DNA from: DASVCS01 sp036381495
GTDB lineage: Bacteria > Gemmatimonadota > Gemmatimonadetes > Longimicrobiales > RSA9
Assembly (NCBI GenBank): GCA_036381495.1
Contig: DASVCS010000065.1
Location: forward strand, 1 to 48,084
DNA: 48,084 nucleotides
Direction: 5' to 3'
Part shown: in pieces, positions 24,720-33,482 of the stretch
How the letters are laid out: each line of letters starts with the position of its first letter
Numbering within the stretch: position 1 is the stretch's first letter
Program-made: the position numbers and the translations under genes
The notes under the pieces: generated by a model
Told to the model about the DNA's origin: nothing
Databases searched by the model: none
The model's input: the letters and a program-made list of their open reading frames with translations, nothing else

Positions 24720-25369
24720 GAGATGGCCTGCGCCTGGCCCTTGCCAGCCACTCCGGCCGGCTCGTCCTCGATGCGCTGTTCGCGACGGCGCGCTTCGAGG
24801 TGCAGGGCGCCGAGTACCAACGGCGCCGGCGGGAAGCGGGTGCGCCGGTCATCTACGTGCTCTGGCACGGGCGCCTCCTGCCCCCGGCATACCTGCATCG
24901 TGGGCAGGGCGTGGTGACGCTGATCAGCCGGTCCCGGGATGGCGAGGTGCTTGCGAGGCTCGTCCAGCGATGGGGGTACCTCACGGTGCGCGGATCGAGC
25001 ACACGGGGCGGCGGCACGGCGCTACGCGAGCTGGTGCGGCATGCGCGAGCCGGCCGCTCGCTCTGTATCACGCCCGACGGTCCGCGGGGGCCGCGCCAGA
25101 AGCTGAAGCCGGGCGTGCTCCAGGCGGCGCGGATGACGGGGCTTCCGATCGTGCCCGTGGCTGCGGGCGCCGACCGGGCATGGTGGTTCGGCGGGTGGGA
25201 CCGGTTCCTCGTCCCCCGGCCGTTCGCGCGCATCCGTGTGGTCTACGGCGCGCCGCACGAGGTGCCGCGGGACGCCGATGCCGGAGAGCTGGCCCGCCGG
25301 GGGCGGGCGCTGGAAGCCGAACTCGACCGGCTCGTCCGTGAGGCCGATGGAGATGGAACAGGCGGCTGA
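24716..25369 (+). CDS. DUF374 lysophospholipid acyltransferase family protein (LpxJ-like candidate)
   Basis: The 217-residue protein has WHGRLLPPAYL near residue 49, the His-containing acyltransferase motif of DUF374, followed by SRSRDGE, RGSSTRGG, ITPDGPRGPR and GLPIVPVAAGADRAW. DUF374 includes Helicobacter LpxJ, which adds a secondary acyl chain to lipid A precursors in place of LpxL. The position between lpxB and lpxK fits a role in lipid A acylation, but this is inference from family and place. No membrane helix is obvious apart from an N-terminal amphipathic stretch. It overlaps lpxB by ATGA and lpxK by 23 bases. Confidence 0.82.
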   Translation: MRDGLRLALASHSGRLVLDALFATARFEVQGAEYQRRRREAGAPVIYVLWHGRLLPPAYLHRGQGVVTLISRSRDGEVLARLVQRWGYLTVRGSSTRGGGTALRELVRHARAGRSLCITPDGPRGPRQKLKPGVLQAARMTGLPIVPVAAGADRAWWFGGWDRFLVPRPFARIRVVYGAPHEVPRDADAGELARRGRALEAELDRLVREADGDGTGG

Positions 25370-26393
25370 GGTCCCTGCGCGAGCGGGCCCGGCGCTTGGC
25401 GGTGGATGGGTCGAGCGCTGGTGGGCGGGCGCCGGTGGTCCCGTGGCGTCCGTGCTCGACGCGGCGCTGGCGCCCGTCGAACTCGCCTACCGGATCGGGA
25501 TGCGGCTGCGCAACCACGCCTACAGCCGCGGCTGGCTCGAGGCCGTGCGGCTCCCGGTCCCCGTGGTGAGCGTCGGCAATCTCACGGTCGGCGGCACGGG
25601 GAAGACGCCCGTCTCGCGCTGGCTCGTCGATGAACTGCGCCGACGGGGACGCGCGCCAGCGGTCCTGCACGGAGGCTACGCTCCGGACGAGCCCGCGTTG
25701 CACCGGGCGTGGCACCCGGAGATCCCCGTCATCGAGGGCCGGGACCGCGTGGCTGGAGCGAGGGCGGCGATCCTGGCGGGCGCGACCGCGCTCGTCCTGG
25801 ACGACGGGTTCCAGCACCGCCGCCTGGTCCGCGATCTCGACGTGGTGCTGGTGGCGGCCGAGCGCTGGAGCGCCGCGCCGCGGCTGCTTCCGCGCGGGCC
25901 CTGGCGCGAGCCGCCCGCCGCGCTGCGCCGCGCCGATCTCGTGGCGGTCACACGCAAGACCGCCGCGCCGGGCGAGGCGGAGCGCGTGGCCGCGGCGCTG
26001 GCCGACTACACGGACGCGGCGATCGTGCGTCTCCACCTGAGGGCCTCGCGGTGGTCCCGTCCGGACTCCGGGCCGGCCAATGGGCCACCCGCGGGGGAGG
26101 CCGTGGCCGTGGTCGCCATCGCCGAACCGGAGCGATTCCTGACGAACGCCCGCGATGCGGGTGCGCGAATCACGACGACCCTGGCGTTTCGGGACCATTA
26201 CTGTTACGATGCCCGCGACATCGCCCGGCTCCGCCAGACGGCCGGCGGCCGTGCCGTCGTCACGACGGCCAAGGACGCGGTGAAGCTGGCGCCGCTGGAT
26301 CCCGAACTGGACCTCTGGGTTCTGGAGCAGGATGTGAGGGTCGAGGCCGGAGCGGAAGTATTCGCGCGACGGCTCGATCTGCTGGTCTCATGA
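25347..26393 (+). CDS. lpxK: Tetraacyldisaccharide 4'-kinase LpxK
   Basis: LpxK phosphorylates the 4' position of the lipid A disaccharide using ATP at the inner membrane. The 348-residue protein contains the P-loop VGNLTVGGTGKTPVSRWL, the DDGFQHRRLVRDLDVVLV block, LLPRGPWREPPAALRRADL, and FRDHYCYDARDI with TTAKDAVKL near the end. A hydrophobic N-terminal helix sits around residues 30-50. The Ser-Arg-Gly-Tyr loop usual in the family reads LHGGYAPDEPA. ATG 25347 is used; ATG 25353 is equally possible. The start lies inside the DUF374 gene and the stop overlaps nadB as ATGA. Confidence 0.94.
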   Translation: MEMEQAAEVPARAGPALGGGWVERWWAGAGGPVASVLDAALAPVELAYRIGMRLRNHAYSRGWLEAVRLPVPVVSVGNLTVGGTGKTPVSRWLVDELRRRGRAPAVLHGGYAPDEPALHRAWHPEIPVIEGRDRVAGARAAILAGATALVLDDGFQHRRLVRDLDVVLVAAERWSAAPRLLPRGPWREPPAALRRADLVAVTRKTAAPGEAERVAAALADYTDAAIVRLHLRASRWSRPDSGPANGPPAGEAVAVVAIAEPERFLTNARDAGARITTTLAFRDHYCYDARDIARLRQTAGGRAVVTTAKDAVKLAPLDPELDLWVLEQDVRVEAGAEVFARRLDLLVS

Positions 26394-28012
26394 ACACGCA
26401 CGCAAGCGACGTGCTGGTGATCGGCAGCGGCATCGCGGGCCTGAGCTTTGCGCTCAAGCTGGCCGGCCGACGCCGTGTGACCGTGGTCACCAAGAAAGAG
26501 CGCGCCGCATCGAATACGAACTGGGCCCAGGGTGGGATCGCCGCCGTGGTCGGCGATGATGATGACCCGGAACTGCACATCCGCGATACGCTCCTCGCGG
26601 GCGCCGGCCTGTGCCACACCTCCGCGGTTCGGGGTCTGGTGCGCGACGGACCCGAGCGGATCCAGGAGCTGATCGCGTGGGGCGTGCGTTTCTCGCGCGC
26701 GGCCGGCCGCCTCGCGCTGGGCCGCGAGGGCGGTCACTCGCGACGCCGTATCGTCCACGCCGCGGACCTCACGGGGCGCGAGATCGAGCGGGCGTTGCTC
26801 GAAGCGCTCGATGCCCACCCCGACGTCGAAATCCTCGAAGACCACCTCGTCGTCGACCTCGTGGTCGGCATCGACCGCGCGACCGGAGAGCGTCGGTGCG
26901 CCGGCGCGCTCGTGCTGAATCGTCGCACGGGCGCCGCCGCCGAGTACCACGCGCCCGTGACCCTGCTCGCCAGTGGCGGCCTGGGCCGCGCCTATCTCCA
27001 CACCACGAACCCGGACATCGCCACGGGCGATGGCGTCGCCATGGCGTATCGCGCCGGCGCTGCCGTCGCGAACCTCGAATTCGTCCAGTTCCACCCGACG
27101 GCACTCTACCCGGCCGGTGATCACGCCGTCCTCATCTCGGAGGCGGTCCGCGGCGAGGGCGCGGTCCTGCGAAAGCGCAACGGGGAGCCGCTCCTCGACG
27201 GGGTCCACCCGATGGGCTCGCTCGCGACACGCGACGTCGTGGCCCGCGCCATCGACTTCGAGCTCAAGGATAGCGGCGAGCCCCACGTCCTGCTGGACCT
27301 CTCGCCGATCCCGCCCGAAGACATCGAACGACGCTTCCCCTACATCTCCGCCGCCTGCGCCGAACGCGGGCTCGACATCCGGCACGAGCCGATCCCGGTC
27401 GTACCCGCGGCCCATTACGCCTGCGGCGGCATCTGTACCGATGCCTTCGCGCGGAGCTCGCTCCCCGGCTTGCTCGCGACCGGCGAGGTCGCGTGCACGG
27501 GCGTCCACGGCGCGAACCGGCTGGCATCCAATTCGTTGCTCGAAGCCGTGGTCTACAGCCATCGGGCCGCCCAGCTCGTGCTCGGCCAACCGCCGTGCAC
27601 CGTGGACATCGATCGCCCGCAATTTTCCCTCGGCACCCGCGCGGCCGACACTTCCGATGAGGCGCGATGGCGAGGGCTCCTCGCCGCGGCCCGGACGCTC
27701 ATGTGGGAGGACGCCGGGATCGTCCGCAGCAACGAGCGCCTGGCCCGGGCGGAGTCCCGATTGACGGAGTGGAAGGAGCAGGTCGACAAGGAATTCGCGC
27801 GCGTGCAGCTCGATGCCAGGCTCGTCGAGCTGCGCAACATCATCGATACCGCTCTCCTGATCGTCCGATGCGCGCGCGGGCGGCGGGAGAGCCGGGGGCT
27901 CCACTACAACGTGGACCACCGGGACCGAGACAACGAGCGTTTCTTGCGCGACACGGTACTCGTGTCGCACGACCTGTGGGAGGCCAACGGCCCATGGAAC
28001 CAGCACCGATGA
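26390..28012 (+). CDS. nadB: L-aspartate oxidase NadB
   Basis: NadB oxidises aspartate to iminoaspartate, the first step of NAD synthesis, with FAD as cofactor. The 540 residues (same length as E. coli NadB) begin with the FAD-binding VLVIGSGIAGLSFALKLAG and continue with NTNWAQGGIAAVV. LASGGLGRAYLHTTNPDIATGDG and EFVQFHPTALY follow, then HYACGGICTD and GEVACTGVHGANRLASNSLLEAVVYSHRAA. The C-terminal helical domain resembles that of succinate dehydrogenase flavoproteins. nadA and nadC are not in the window. It overlaps lpxK by ATGA, which looks like chance packing rather than a shared pathway. Confidence 0.95.
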   Translation: MNTHASDVLVIGSGIAGLSFALKLAGRRRVTVVTKKERAASNTNWAQGGIAAVVGDDDDPELHIRDTLLAGAGLCHTSAVRGLVRDGPERIQELIAWGVRFSRAAGRLALGREGGHSRRRIVHAADLTGREIERALLEALDAHPDVEILEDHLVVDLVVGIDRATGERRCAGALVLNRRTGAAAEYHAPVTLLASGGLGRAYLHTTNPDIATGDGVAMAYRAGAAVANLEFVQFHPTALYPAGDHAVLISEAVRGEGAVLRKRNGEPLLDGVHPMGSLATRDVVARAIDFELKDSGEPHVLLDLSPIPPEDIERRFPYISAACAERGLDIRHEPIPVVPAAHYACGGICTDAFARSSLPGLLATGEVACTGVHGANRLASNSLLEAVVYSHRAAQLVLGQPPCTVDIDRPQFSLGTRAADTSDEARWRGLLAAARTLMWEDAGIVRSNERLARAESRLTEWKEQVDKEFARVQLDARLVELRNIIDTALLIVRCARGRRESRGLHYNVDHRDRDNERFLRDTVLVSHDLWEANGPWNQHR

Positions 28013-29289
28013 TCGTTCCGACGACGGACCCGCAACCGGTGCCCGACGAAGACAACCCATTCGAGGCGATGATGCAGCGCTTCGACCACGCGGCGGAGCT
28101 GCTCTCGCTGGATCCGGGGGTTTACCGGATCCTGCGCAACCCGGAGAAGCAGGTCATCACCTCGGTTCCGGTGATGATGGACAACGGCGAGATCGAGGTT
28201 TTCCGGGGCTATCGCGTGCTCTACAACACGTCGCGTGGCCCGGCGAAGGGCGGGATCCGCTTCGACCTGGGCGTCACATTGGACGAGGTGACCGCGCTGG
28301 CCGCGTGGATGACGTGGAAGTGCGCCGTCGTGGATATCCCGTTCGGGGGTGCGAAGGGCGGCGTGGTCTGCGATCCGCAGCGGCTGTCGACGGGCGAGCT
28401 CGAGCGCCTGACACGGCGCTACACGGCGTCGATCCTCGAGGTGTTGGGGCCCGAGTCGGATGTACCGGCGCCGGATGTCAACACCAACGAGCAGGTGATG
28501 GCGTGGATCATGGACACCTACTCGATGCACAAGCGCCACACGGTCACGGCGGTCGTGACCGGAAAGCCGATCTCGCTGGGGGGCTCGCTCGGGCGCCGCG
28601 AAGCGACGGGCCGGGGGGTCACGATCGTGGTGAAGGAAGCGTTGCGCGAGATGGGGATGCCGCTCAATGGAACCCGGGTCGCGATCCAGGGATTCGGCAA
28701 CGTGGGCTCCGTCGCCGCGTCGCTGATGGAGAGCGAGGGGCTCACCGTGGTCGCGATCAGCGACAAGACGGGCGGGATCTACAACCCGAACGGCATCTAC
28801 ATCAGCGAAGCGCTGAAGTGGGTGGGCGAGCATCGGTTCCTCGAGGGCTTCCCGAACGGTGACCCGATCACGAACGAGGAGCTTCTCGAGCTGGATGTGG
28901 ACGTGTTGGTCCCGGCGGCGCTCGAGAACGTGATCACGCGGAAGAACGCGGCGAACATCAAGGCGAAGATCATTGCGGAGGGGGCCAACGGCCCCACCAC
29001 GGCGCCGGCCGATGCGATCCTCGATGAGAAGGGCATCTTCGTGATCCCGGACATCCTGGCCAATGCCGGCGGCGTGACGGTCAGCTATTTCGAATGGGTG
29101 CAGAACCGGGAGGGGTACTTCTGGAACGAGGATGTGGTCAACCAGCGGTTGATGGAAGTGATGATCCGTTCGTTCCAGCGGGTGCTGCGGTACGCGAAGC
29201 AGCACGATGTGAACATGCGGACGGCGGCGTACATGGTCTCGATCGACCGCGTGGCGGCCGTCCACCGGATGCGCGGCGTCTACGCGTAA
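28009..29289 (+). CDS. Glu/Leu/Phe/Val family dehydrogenase, probably glutamate dehydrogenase
   Basis: It interconverts glutamate and 2-oxoglutarate plus ammonia with NAD(P). The 426-residue protein shows RGYRVLYNTSRGPAKGGIRF, the catalytic lysine in KCAVVDIPFGGAKGGV, the catalytic aspartate in DVPAPDVNTNEQVMAW, and the Rossmann GFGNVGSVAA in the second domain. DILANAGGVTVSYFEWVQN is typical of hexameric GDH of about 420 residues. Coenzyme preference cannot be read with confidence. Two starts are possible: ATG 28009, which overlaps the nadB stop as ATGA like other genes here, or ATG 27994, five codons earlier. rlmH follows after nine bases. Confidence 0.93.
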   Translation: MIVPTTDPQPVPDEDNPFEAMMQRFDHAAELLSLDPGVYRILRNPEKQVITSVPVMMDNGEIEVFRGYRVLYNTSRGPAKGGIRFDLGVTLDEVTALAAWMTWKCAVVDIPFGGAKGGVVCDPQRLSTGELERLTRRYTASILEVLGPESDVPAPDVNTNEQVMAWIMDTYSMHKRHTVTAVVTGKPISLGGSLGRREATGRGVTIVVKEALREMGMPLNGTRVAIQGFGNVGSVAASLMESEGLTVVAISDKTGGIYNPNGIYISEALKWVGEHRFLEGFPNGDPITNEELLELDVDVLVPAALENVITRKNAANIKAKIIAEGANGPTTAPADAILDEKGIFVIPDILANAGGVTVSYFEWVQNREGYFWNEDVVNQRLMEVMIRSFQRVLRYAKQHDVNMRTAAYMVSIDRVAAVHRMRGVYA

Positions 29290-29298
29290 CGCGGCGAC

Positions 29299-29775
29299 GT
29301 GCGCCTCTCCGTCCTCTGCGTGGGGCGCCCCGGCCGCCTGCTTGCGGACGCGGTGGCCGAGTACGAGCGGAGAGCGCGGCGGTACTGGACCCTCGATGTC
29401 GTCGAGATCCGCGCGGAGCCGGCGCGGCGGGGGCGGCCCGATGCGGAAATCCGGGCGCGCGAGTCCCGCCGGCTCCTCGAGCGCGTGCCGGAGGGCGCCG
29501 ACGTCGTCGCGCTCACCCGCAGCGGCGAGCGCTGGAGTTCGGAGCAGTTCAGCCGCTACCTCGAGGGGCTGGCCGTCGCGTCGCAGCCGGGTGCTGCGTT
29601 CCTGATCGGCGGCGCCCTCGGCCTGGATTCGCCGACCCTCGCGCACGCGCGCGTGCGCCTTTCGCTCTCGCCATTCACGCTCGCGCACGACATCGCCCGT
29701 CTCGTCCTGATGGAACAGCTCTACCGGGCTGGGACCATCGTGCGCGGCGAACCGTATCACAAGGGCCGGGGCTGA
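29299..29775 (+). CDS. rlmH: 23S rRNA pseudouridine-1915 N3-methyltransferase RlmH
   Basis: RlmH uses SAM to methylate pseudouridine 1915 of 23S rRNA on assembled ribosomes. The 158-residue reading has the SPOUT-class knot region FLIGGALGLDSPTLAHARVRLSLSPFTLAHDIARLVLMEQLYRAGTI in outline. It ends GEPYHKGRG, the conserved C-terminal YHK/R. Length matches the family (about 155). It starts at GTG 29299. The 52 bases after its stop contain the Shine-Dalgarno for bshC. Confidence 0.93.
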   Translation: MRLSVLCVGRPGRLLADAVAEYERRARRYWTLDVVEIRAEPARRGRPDAEIRARESRRLLERVPEGADVVALTRSGERWSSEQFSRYLEGLAVASQPGAAFLIGGALGLDSPTLAHARVRLSLSPFTLAHDIARLVLMEQLYRAGTIVRGEPYHKGRG

Positions 29776-29816
29776 ACGTCCGGGCCACCGGCCGCCAATC
29801 CTCGACCGCCATCACC

Positions 29817-29830
29817 GGAGGCGTCTTCTG
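29817..29830 (+). promoter_or_regulatory. Ribosome binding site and CUG start for bshC
   Basis: GGAGG at 29817-29821, a six-base spacer, then CTG at 29828-29830. No ATG, GTG or TTG in this frame lies between the rlmH stop and ATG 29906. The CTG opens an N-terminal segment that matches BshC, so this Shine-Dalgarno supports a CUG initiation codon. Confidence 0.65.
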
Positions 29831-31450
29831 AATCTCGAACTCCGCGTCGGCCCGATCTCCGGCTCGACGTTCGTCCAGGAATACCAGCAGGGCCTCCCCG
29901 CGGCGATGGCCTTCTTCCGCGGCTCGCCCCGGGATGTGTCGACCTACAGGAGCAAGGCGGAGGAGGTCGCCGGCCGTTTCGATGCCGACCGGCGGCGCGA
30001 AGCGGCCTCGCTGATTCGCGCCACGACGCCGGCCGCCGCCTCCCGACTCGAAGAGGTCATCGGCGGCGGGGGCGTCTTCGTCACGACCGGTCAGCAGCCG
30101 GGGCTGTTCACGGGGCCGCTCTACACGATCTACAAGATCCTGCACGCGGTTCGCCTCGCGGCAGCGCTCGAGCCGGTGCTCGAACGACCGGTCGCGCCGC
30201 TCTTCTGGATCGCCTCCGACGACCACGACTGGGAGGAGGCGAACCACGTCCACGTGCTCGACCGCGAGAACGTGCTGCACCGCGTGACGTTGGCCGACGC
30301 CCCGGATGCGCCCCCGGCATCGATGCGAAACCGTGTCCTGGGTCCGTCGGTAGAAGCGACATTAGATGAATTCATCCAACATCTTCCCACGACAGAGTTT
30401 GCGGATGGATTCGTCGAGTTGCTTCGAAGCGCGTACCGCCCCGGCCGGACGGTCGCGGAAGCGTTCACCGACGTGATCGCGGGGGTTTGCGCGCCGTTCG
30501 ATCTGCTCCTCGTCGACGGTGGCCAGCCGCGGCTCAAGGCGCTCGCCGCGGAGACGGTCGAGCGGGAACTCGAGCGGTCCGCTGCGCACGAGGAATTGCT
30601 CGCGGCGCAGGCGCGGCGCCTCGAAGAGCACGGCTATGCGGTGCAGGTCCCGGTGCTCGAGGGTGCGACGAACGTCTTCTACGAAGATGACCAGGGCCGG
30701 GAGCGGATCTTCCGGGATCCGGAGCGGCCGGCGGGGTTCGTGCTGCGCCGGACCGGCCGGCGCTTCGATGCCGATGCGTTGCGTGCGTTGCTGGCGGCGG
30801 AGCCCGAGCGTTTTTCGGCGAACGTGGTGTTGAGGCCGGTGGTCGAGAACGTGGTGTTGCCGACGGTCGCATACGTCGGCGGTCCGGGCGAGGTGGCGTA
30901 CCTGGGTCAGTTGAAGCCGCTCTTCGAGGCGCACGGGATCGGGATGCCGGTGGTCGTGCCGCGCTCGAGCGTGACGGTGATCGAGCGGAAGATCGCGAAG
31001 GTCCTGGAGCGGTTCGACCTCGACGTGGATGCGTTCCGGCGGCCGGCGCACGAGGTGGCGGCGCGGGTCCTGCGCGAGGAGTTACCGGAGTCGGTCACCA
31101 GCGCGGTCGCCGCGTTGCGGGAGGCGCTCGCCGGCGGGTACGACCGGCTGATGCGCGCGGCGCGGGAGATCGACCCGACCCTGAAGGGGCCGCTCGAGGG
31201 CGCGCGTAATGCGAGCCAGGTCCAACTCTCGGAGGTGGAGAAGAAGATCGCGCACCATCTGAAGCTTCGCAACGATGTGGGAATCGAACAGCTCGACAAG
31301 GCGCGGGCGAACCTCTTTCCCGACGGGAATCCGCAGGAGCGGGTGCTCAACATCTTCCAATACCTCGTGCGGTACGGCCCGGAGTTGCTCGCGGAGATCG
31401 CGGGCCGCATGGATGTGCGTCTGGGTGCGGAGGCGGCGGGCGTGCGGTGA
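29828..31450 (+). CDS. bshC: Bacillithiol synthase BshC
   Basis: BshC adds cysteine to glucosaminyl-malate, the last step of bacillithiol synthesis. From CTG 29828 the protein has 540 residues (Bacillus BshC has about 540). The first ATG, 29906, would give only 514 and lose FVQEYQQGLPAAMAFF, which matches the conserved N terminus. Further motifs are VTTGQQPGLFTGPLYTIYK, PLFWIASDDHDWEE, YVGGPGEVAYLGQLKPLFE, VVVPRSSVTVIE and the C-terminal NLFPDGNPQERVLNIF. A coiled-coil insertion sits before the end. bshA and bshB are not in the window. The CUG start is inferred from length, homology and a well-placed GGAGG. Confidence 0.88.
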   Translation: MNLELRVGPISGSTFVQEYQQGLPAAMAFFRGSPRDVSTYRSKAEEVAGRFDADRRREAASLIRATTPAAASRLEEVIGGGGVFVTTGQQPGLFTGPLYTIYKILHAVRLAAALEPVLERPVAPLFWIASDDHDWEEANHVHVLDRENVLHRVTLADAPDAPPASMRNRVLGPSVEATLDEFIQHLPTTEFADGFVELLRSAYRPGRTVAEAFTDVIAGVCAPFDLLLVDGGQPRLKALAAETVERELERSAAHEELLAAQARRLEEHGYAVQVPVLEGATNVFYEDDQGRERIFRDPERPAGFVLRRTGRRFDADALRALLAAEPERFSANVVLRPVVENVVLPTVAYVGGPGEVAYLGQLKPLFEAHGIGMPVVVPRSSVTVIERKIAKVLERFDLDVDAFRRPAHEVAARVLREELPESVTSAVAALREALAGGYDRLMRAAREIDPTLKGPLEGARNASQVQLSEVEKKIAHHLKLRNDVGIEQLDKARANLFPDGNPQERVLNIFQYLVRYGPELLAEIAGRMDVRLGAEAAGVR

Positions 31451-31572
31451 GCGACGCATCGCGTGGGTCGTGGCCGGCGCGGTCGAACCCGGCCGATCGG
31501 GCGGTGGTTCGCGACGCGTGGCCGGTCGCGGCCGGCTTGCCGCCGCGGGTCCGGCGGGGATAGGTTTTCGAC

Positions 31573-31854
31573 ATGTTCTTCGGAGTCGTCGTCGTTCTGG
31601 CACTGATGATCCCGCTCGTGGCGGTGGTCCTGGACTCGCAGCTCGGGCGGGCGCTCGCGGCGCGCCTCGAACGCGGGCGCGGCACCGACGGGGATGCCGG
31701 CCTGGGCGAGCGCGTCGCGGGCCTCGAGTCGGAGGTCGAGCGGCTGGCGGCGGAAGTCCAGCGGCTCGAGGAGCAGAGCGAATTCCTGCACCGGCTGCTC
31801 GAGGCGAAGCCGGCCGCGGGCGAGGCGCTTCCGAACGGTGAGCGCGGCGACTGA
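31573..31854 (+). CDS. Small membrane-anchored coiled-coil protein
   Basis: This 93-residue protein has an N-terminal membrane helix (FFGVVVVLALMIPLVAVVL), an Arg-rich cytoplasmic stretch (ALAARLERGRG), and then a heptad-like helix (LGERVAGLESEVERLAAEVQRLEEQSEFLHRLLEA). The build resembles PspB-like and related small anchored coiled coils, but I see no family signature and do not assign it. It starts at ATG 31573 after a 122-base gap. murJ begins right after or overlapping its end, so the two are probably cotranscribed. The gap upstream (31451-31572) shows nothing else recognisable. Confidence 0.65.
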   Translation: MFFGVVVVLALMIPLVAVVLDSQLGRALAARLERGRGTDGDAGLGERVAGLESEVERLAAEVQRLEEQSEFLHRLLEAKPAAGEALPNGERGD

Positions 31855-31855
31855 C

Positions 31856-33433
31856 GTGGCCGACGCCGGCTCCTCCGCCCGCTCCGCCCATTGGGTGGCA
31901 GCGGGCATTCTTGTCAGCCGGATCACGGGACTCCTCCGTGACACGGCGACCGCGGTGTACCTCGGGACGTCGCCCTTCGCAAGCATCTTCCGCGCGGCGC
32001 TGCGGATGCCGAACGTCCTTCAGAACCTGCTCGGCGAAGGCACGCTGAGCGCCTCGTTCATCCCCGTCTACGCGGAGTTGCTGGAGCAGGGGAGAGAAGA
32101 GGAGGCGGGCCGGGTCGCGGGCGCCGTCTTCGCGCTGGTCCTCGCGGTGGCCGGCGGGCTCGCACTGCTGGGGATCCTGCTGGCGCCCGCGCTCGTCGAC
32201 ATCTTCCTGCCCGGCTTCGAAGGCGCGCAGCGGGAGCTCACGATCGCCAGCGTACGGATCATCTTCCCCATGACCGGCGTGCTGGTGCTCTCCGCGTGGG
32301 CTCTCGGCATCCTGAACAGCCATCGGCGGTTCTTCCTCCCCTACGTCGCGCCGGTCGTGTGGAACGCGGCGATCATCGGCACCTTCATCCTCGTGGGCGG
32401 CCGCGTAGACGACCGTCGCCTGGTGATCGCGCTGGCGTGGGGCGCACTCGTCGGCGGCCTGTTACAGTTCGGGATCCAGCTCCCATGGGTCGTCCGCGTC
32501 GAGCGCCGGTTGAAGGTGGCGTGGGACACACGGCTCGCTGGCGTGCGCACGGCGGTTCGCAACGCGGGGCCGGCGATCCTGGGCCGCGGCGTCGTCCAGT
32601 TGAGCGGCTGGGTCGATCTCGCGCTCTCCTCGCTCCTCTGGGGCGGCGCGCTCGCGGTGCTCTCCTACGCACAGACGTTCTACATGCTGCCGATCAGCCT
32701 GTTCGGGATGTCGGTCGCCGCGGCGGAACTCCCGGAGCTGGCGCGGCAGCGGACGGGCGCGGCGGAGGCGCTGCGCGCGCGCACGAACGCGGGGCTCCGC
32801 CGGATCGCGCTGCTCGTTGTGCCCTCGGTGGTGGGGTACCTCACGCTCGGCGACGTCGTGGTGGCCGCGCTCTATCAGCACGGCCAGTTCGCGAAGGCCG
32901 ACACGGTGGTGGTGGCGTTGACGTTGGCGGGGTACGCGATCGGCCTCCTCGCCTCGACGGCCACGCGCCTCTTCTCATCCACGTTCTACGCGCTGCACGA
33001 CACGCGCACGCCTGCGCGCATCGCCTTCGTCCGCGTCGTGCTCGCCGCGGCGCTCGGGGCAGCGCTGATGTTTCCGCTCGAGCGGGTCGCGGTCCTGGGG
33101 CGGCCGCTCGGCACGGCCGGCCTGAGCCTCGGCGCGGGACTCGCGGCGTGGGTCGAATGGGCGCTGCTCCGGCGCACGCTGCGCTCGCGGATCGGACCGG
33201 TCGGCGCCGGAACGCGGCCCATCGCCGCCATGATCGTCGCGGCGCTCTGCGCGGCGGCGCTCGCCCGCGCGCTCCTCCTGGTGCTGCCCCCGCTCCACCC
33301 CATTCTCACGGCGGTCGTGATCCTCGGGCCGTACGGGCTCCTCTTCTTCACGTTCGCCCATGCGCTGCGGGTGGAAGAGGCGAGCCGCGTGGCGCGCGGG
33401 GCGCTGTCTGTGCTCCGCGGAGCGCGAGGGTAG
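31856..33433 (+). CDS. murJ: Lipid II flippase MurJ
   Basis: MurJ moves lipid II across the inner membrane for peptidoglycan synthesis. The 525-residue protein is hydrophobic throughout, with about 14 membrane helices. The family blocks are GILVSRITGLLRDTATAVYLG, FRAALRMPNVLQNLLGEGTLSASFIPVY, and the later ISLFGMSVAAAELPELAR and STFYALHDTRTPAR. The residues Arg24-type (RITGLLRD) and the Arg-rich cavity are present in outline. Two GTG starts are possible: 31856 or 31838; neither has a strong Shine-Dalgarno, and the second would overlap the preceding gene by 17 bases. The gap to uvrC (33434-33535) holds a palindrome. Confidence 0.94.
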   Translation: MADAGSSARSAHWVAAGILVSRITGLLRDTATAVYLGTSPFASIFRAALRMPNVLQNLLGEGTLSASFIPVYAELLEQGREEEAGRVAGAVFALVLAVAGGLALLGILLAPALVDIFLPGFEGAQRELTIASVRIIFPMTGVLVLSAWALGILNSHRRFFLPYVAPVVWNAAIIGTFILVGGRVDDRRLVIALAWGALVGGLLQFGIQLPWVVRVERRLKVAWDTRLAGVRTAVRNAGPAILGRGVVQLSGWVDLALSSLLWGGALAVLSYAQTFYMLPISLFGMSVAAAELPELARQRTGAAEALRARTNAGLRRIALLVVPSVVGYLTLGDVVVAALYQHGQFAKADTVVVALTLAGYAIGLLASTATRLFSSTFYALHDTRTPARIAFVRVVLAAALGAALMFPLERVAVLGRPLGTAGLSLGAGLAAWVEWALLRRTLRSRIGPVGAGTRPIAAMIVAALCAAALARALLLVLPPLHPILTAVVILGPYGLLFFTFAHALRVEEASRVARGALSVLRGARG

Positions 33434-33482
33434 GCGGCGCAGGGTCGCCGCGGAACGGCCCGGATGCGCGGGGTATTATGCC

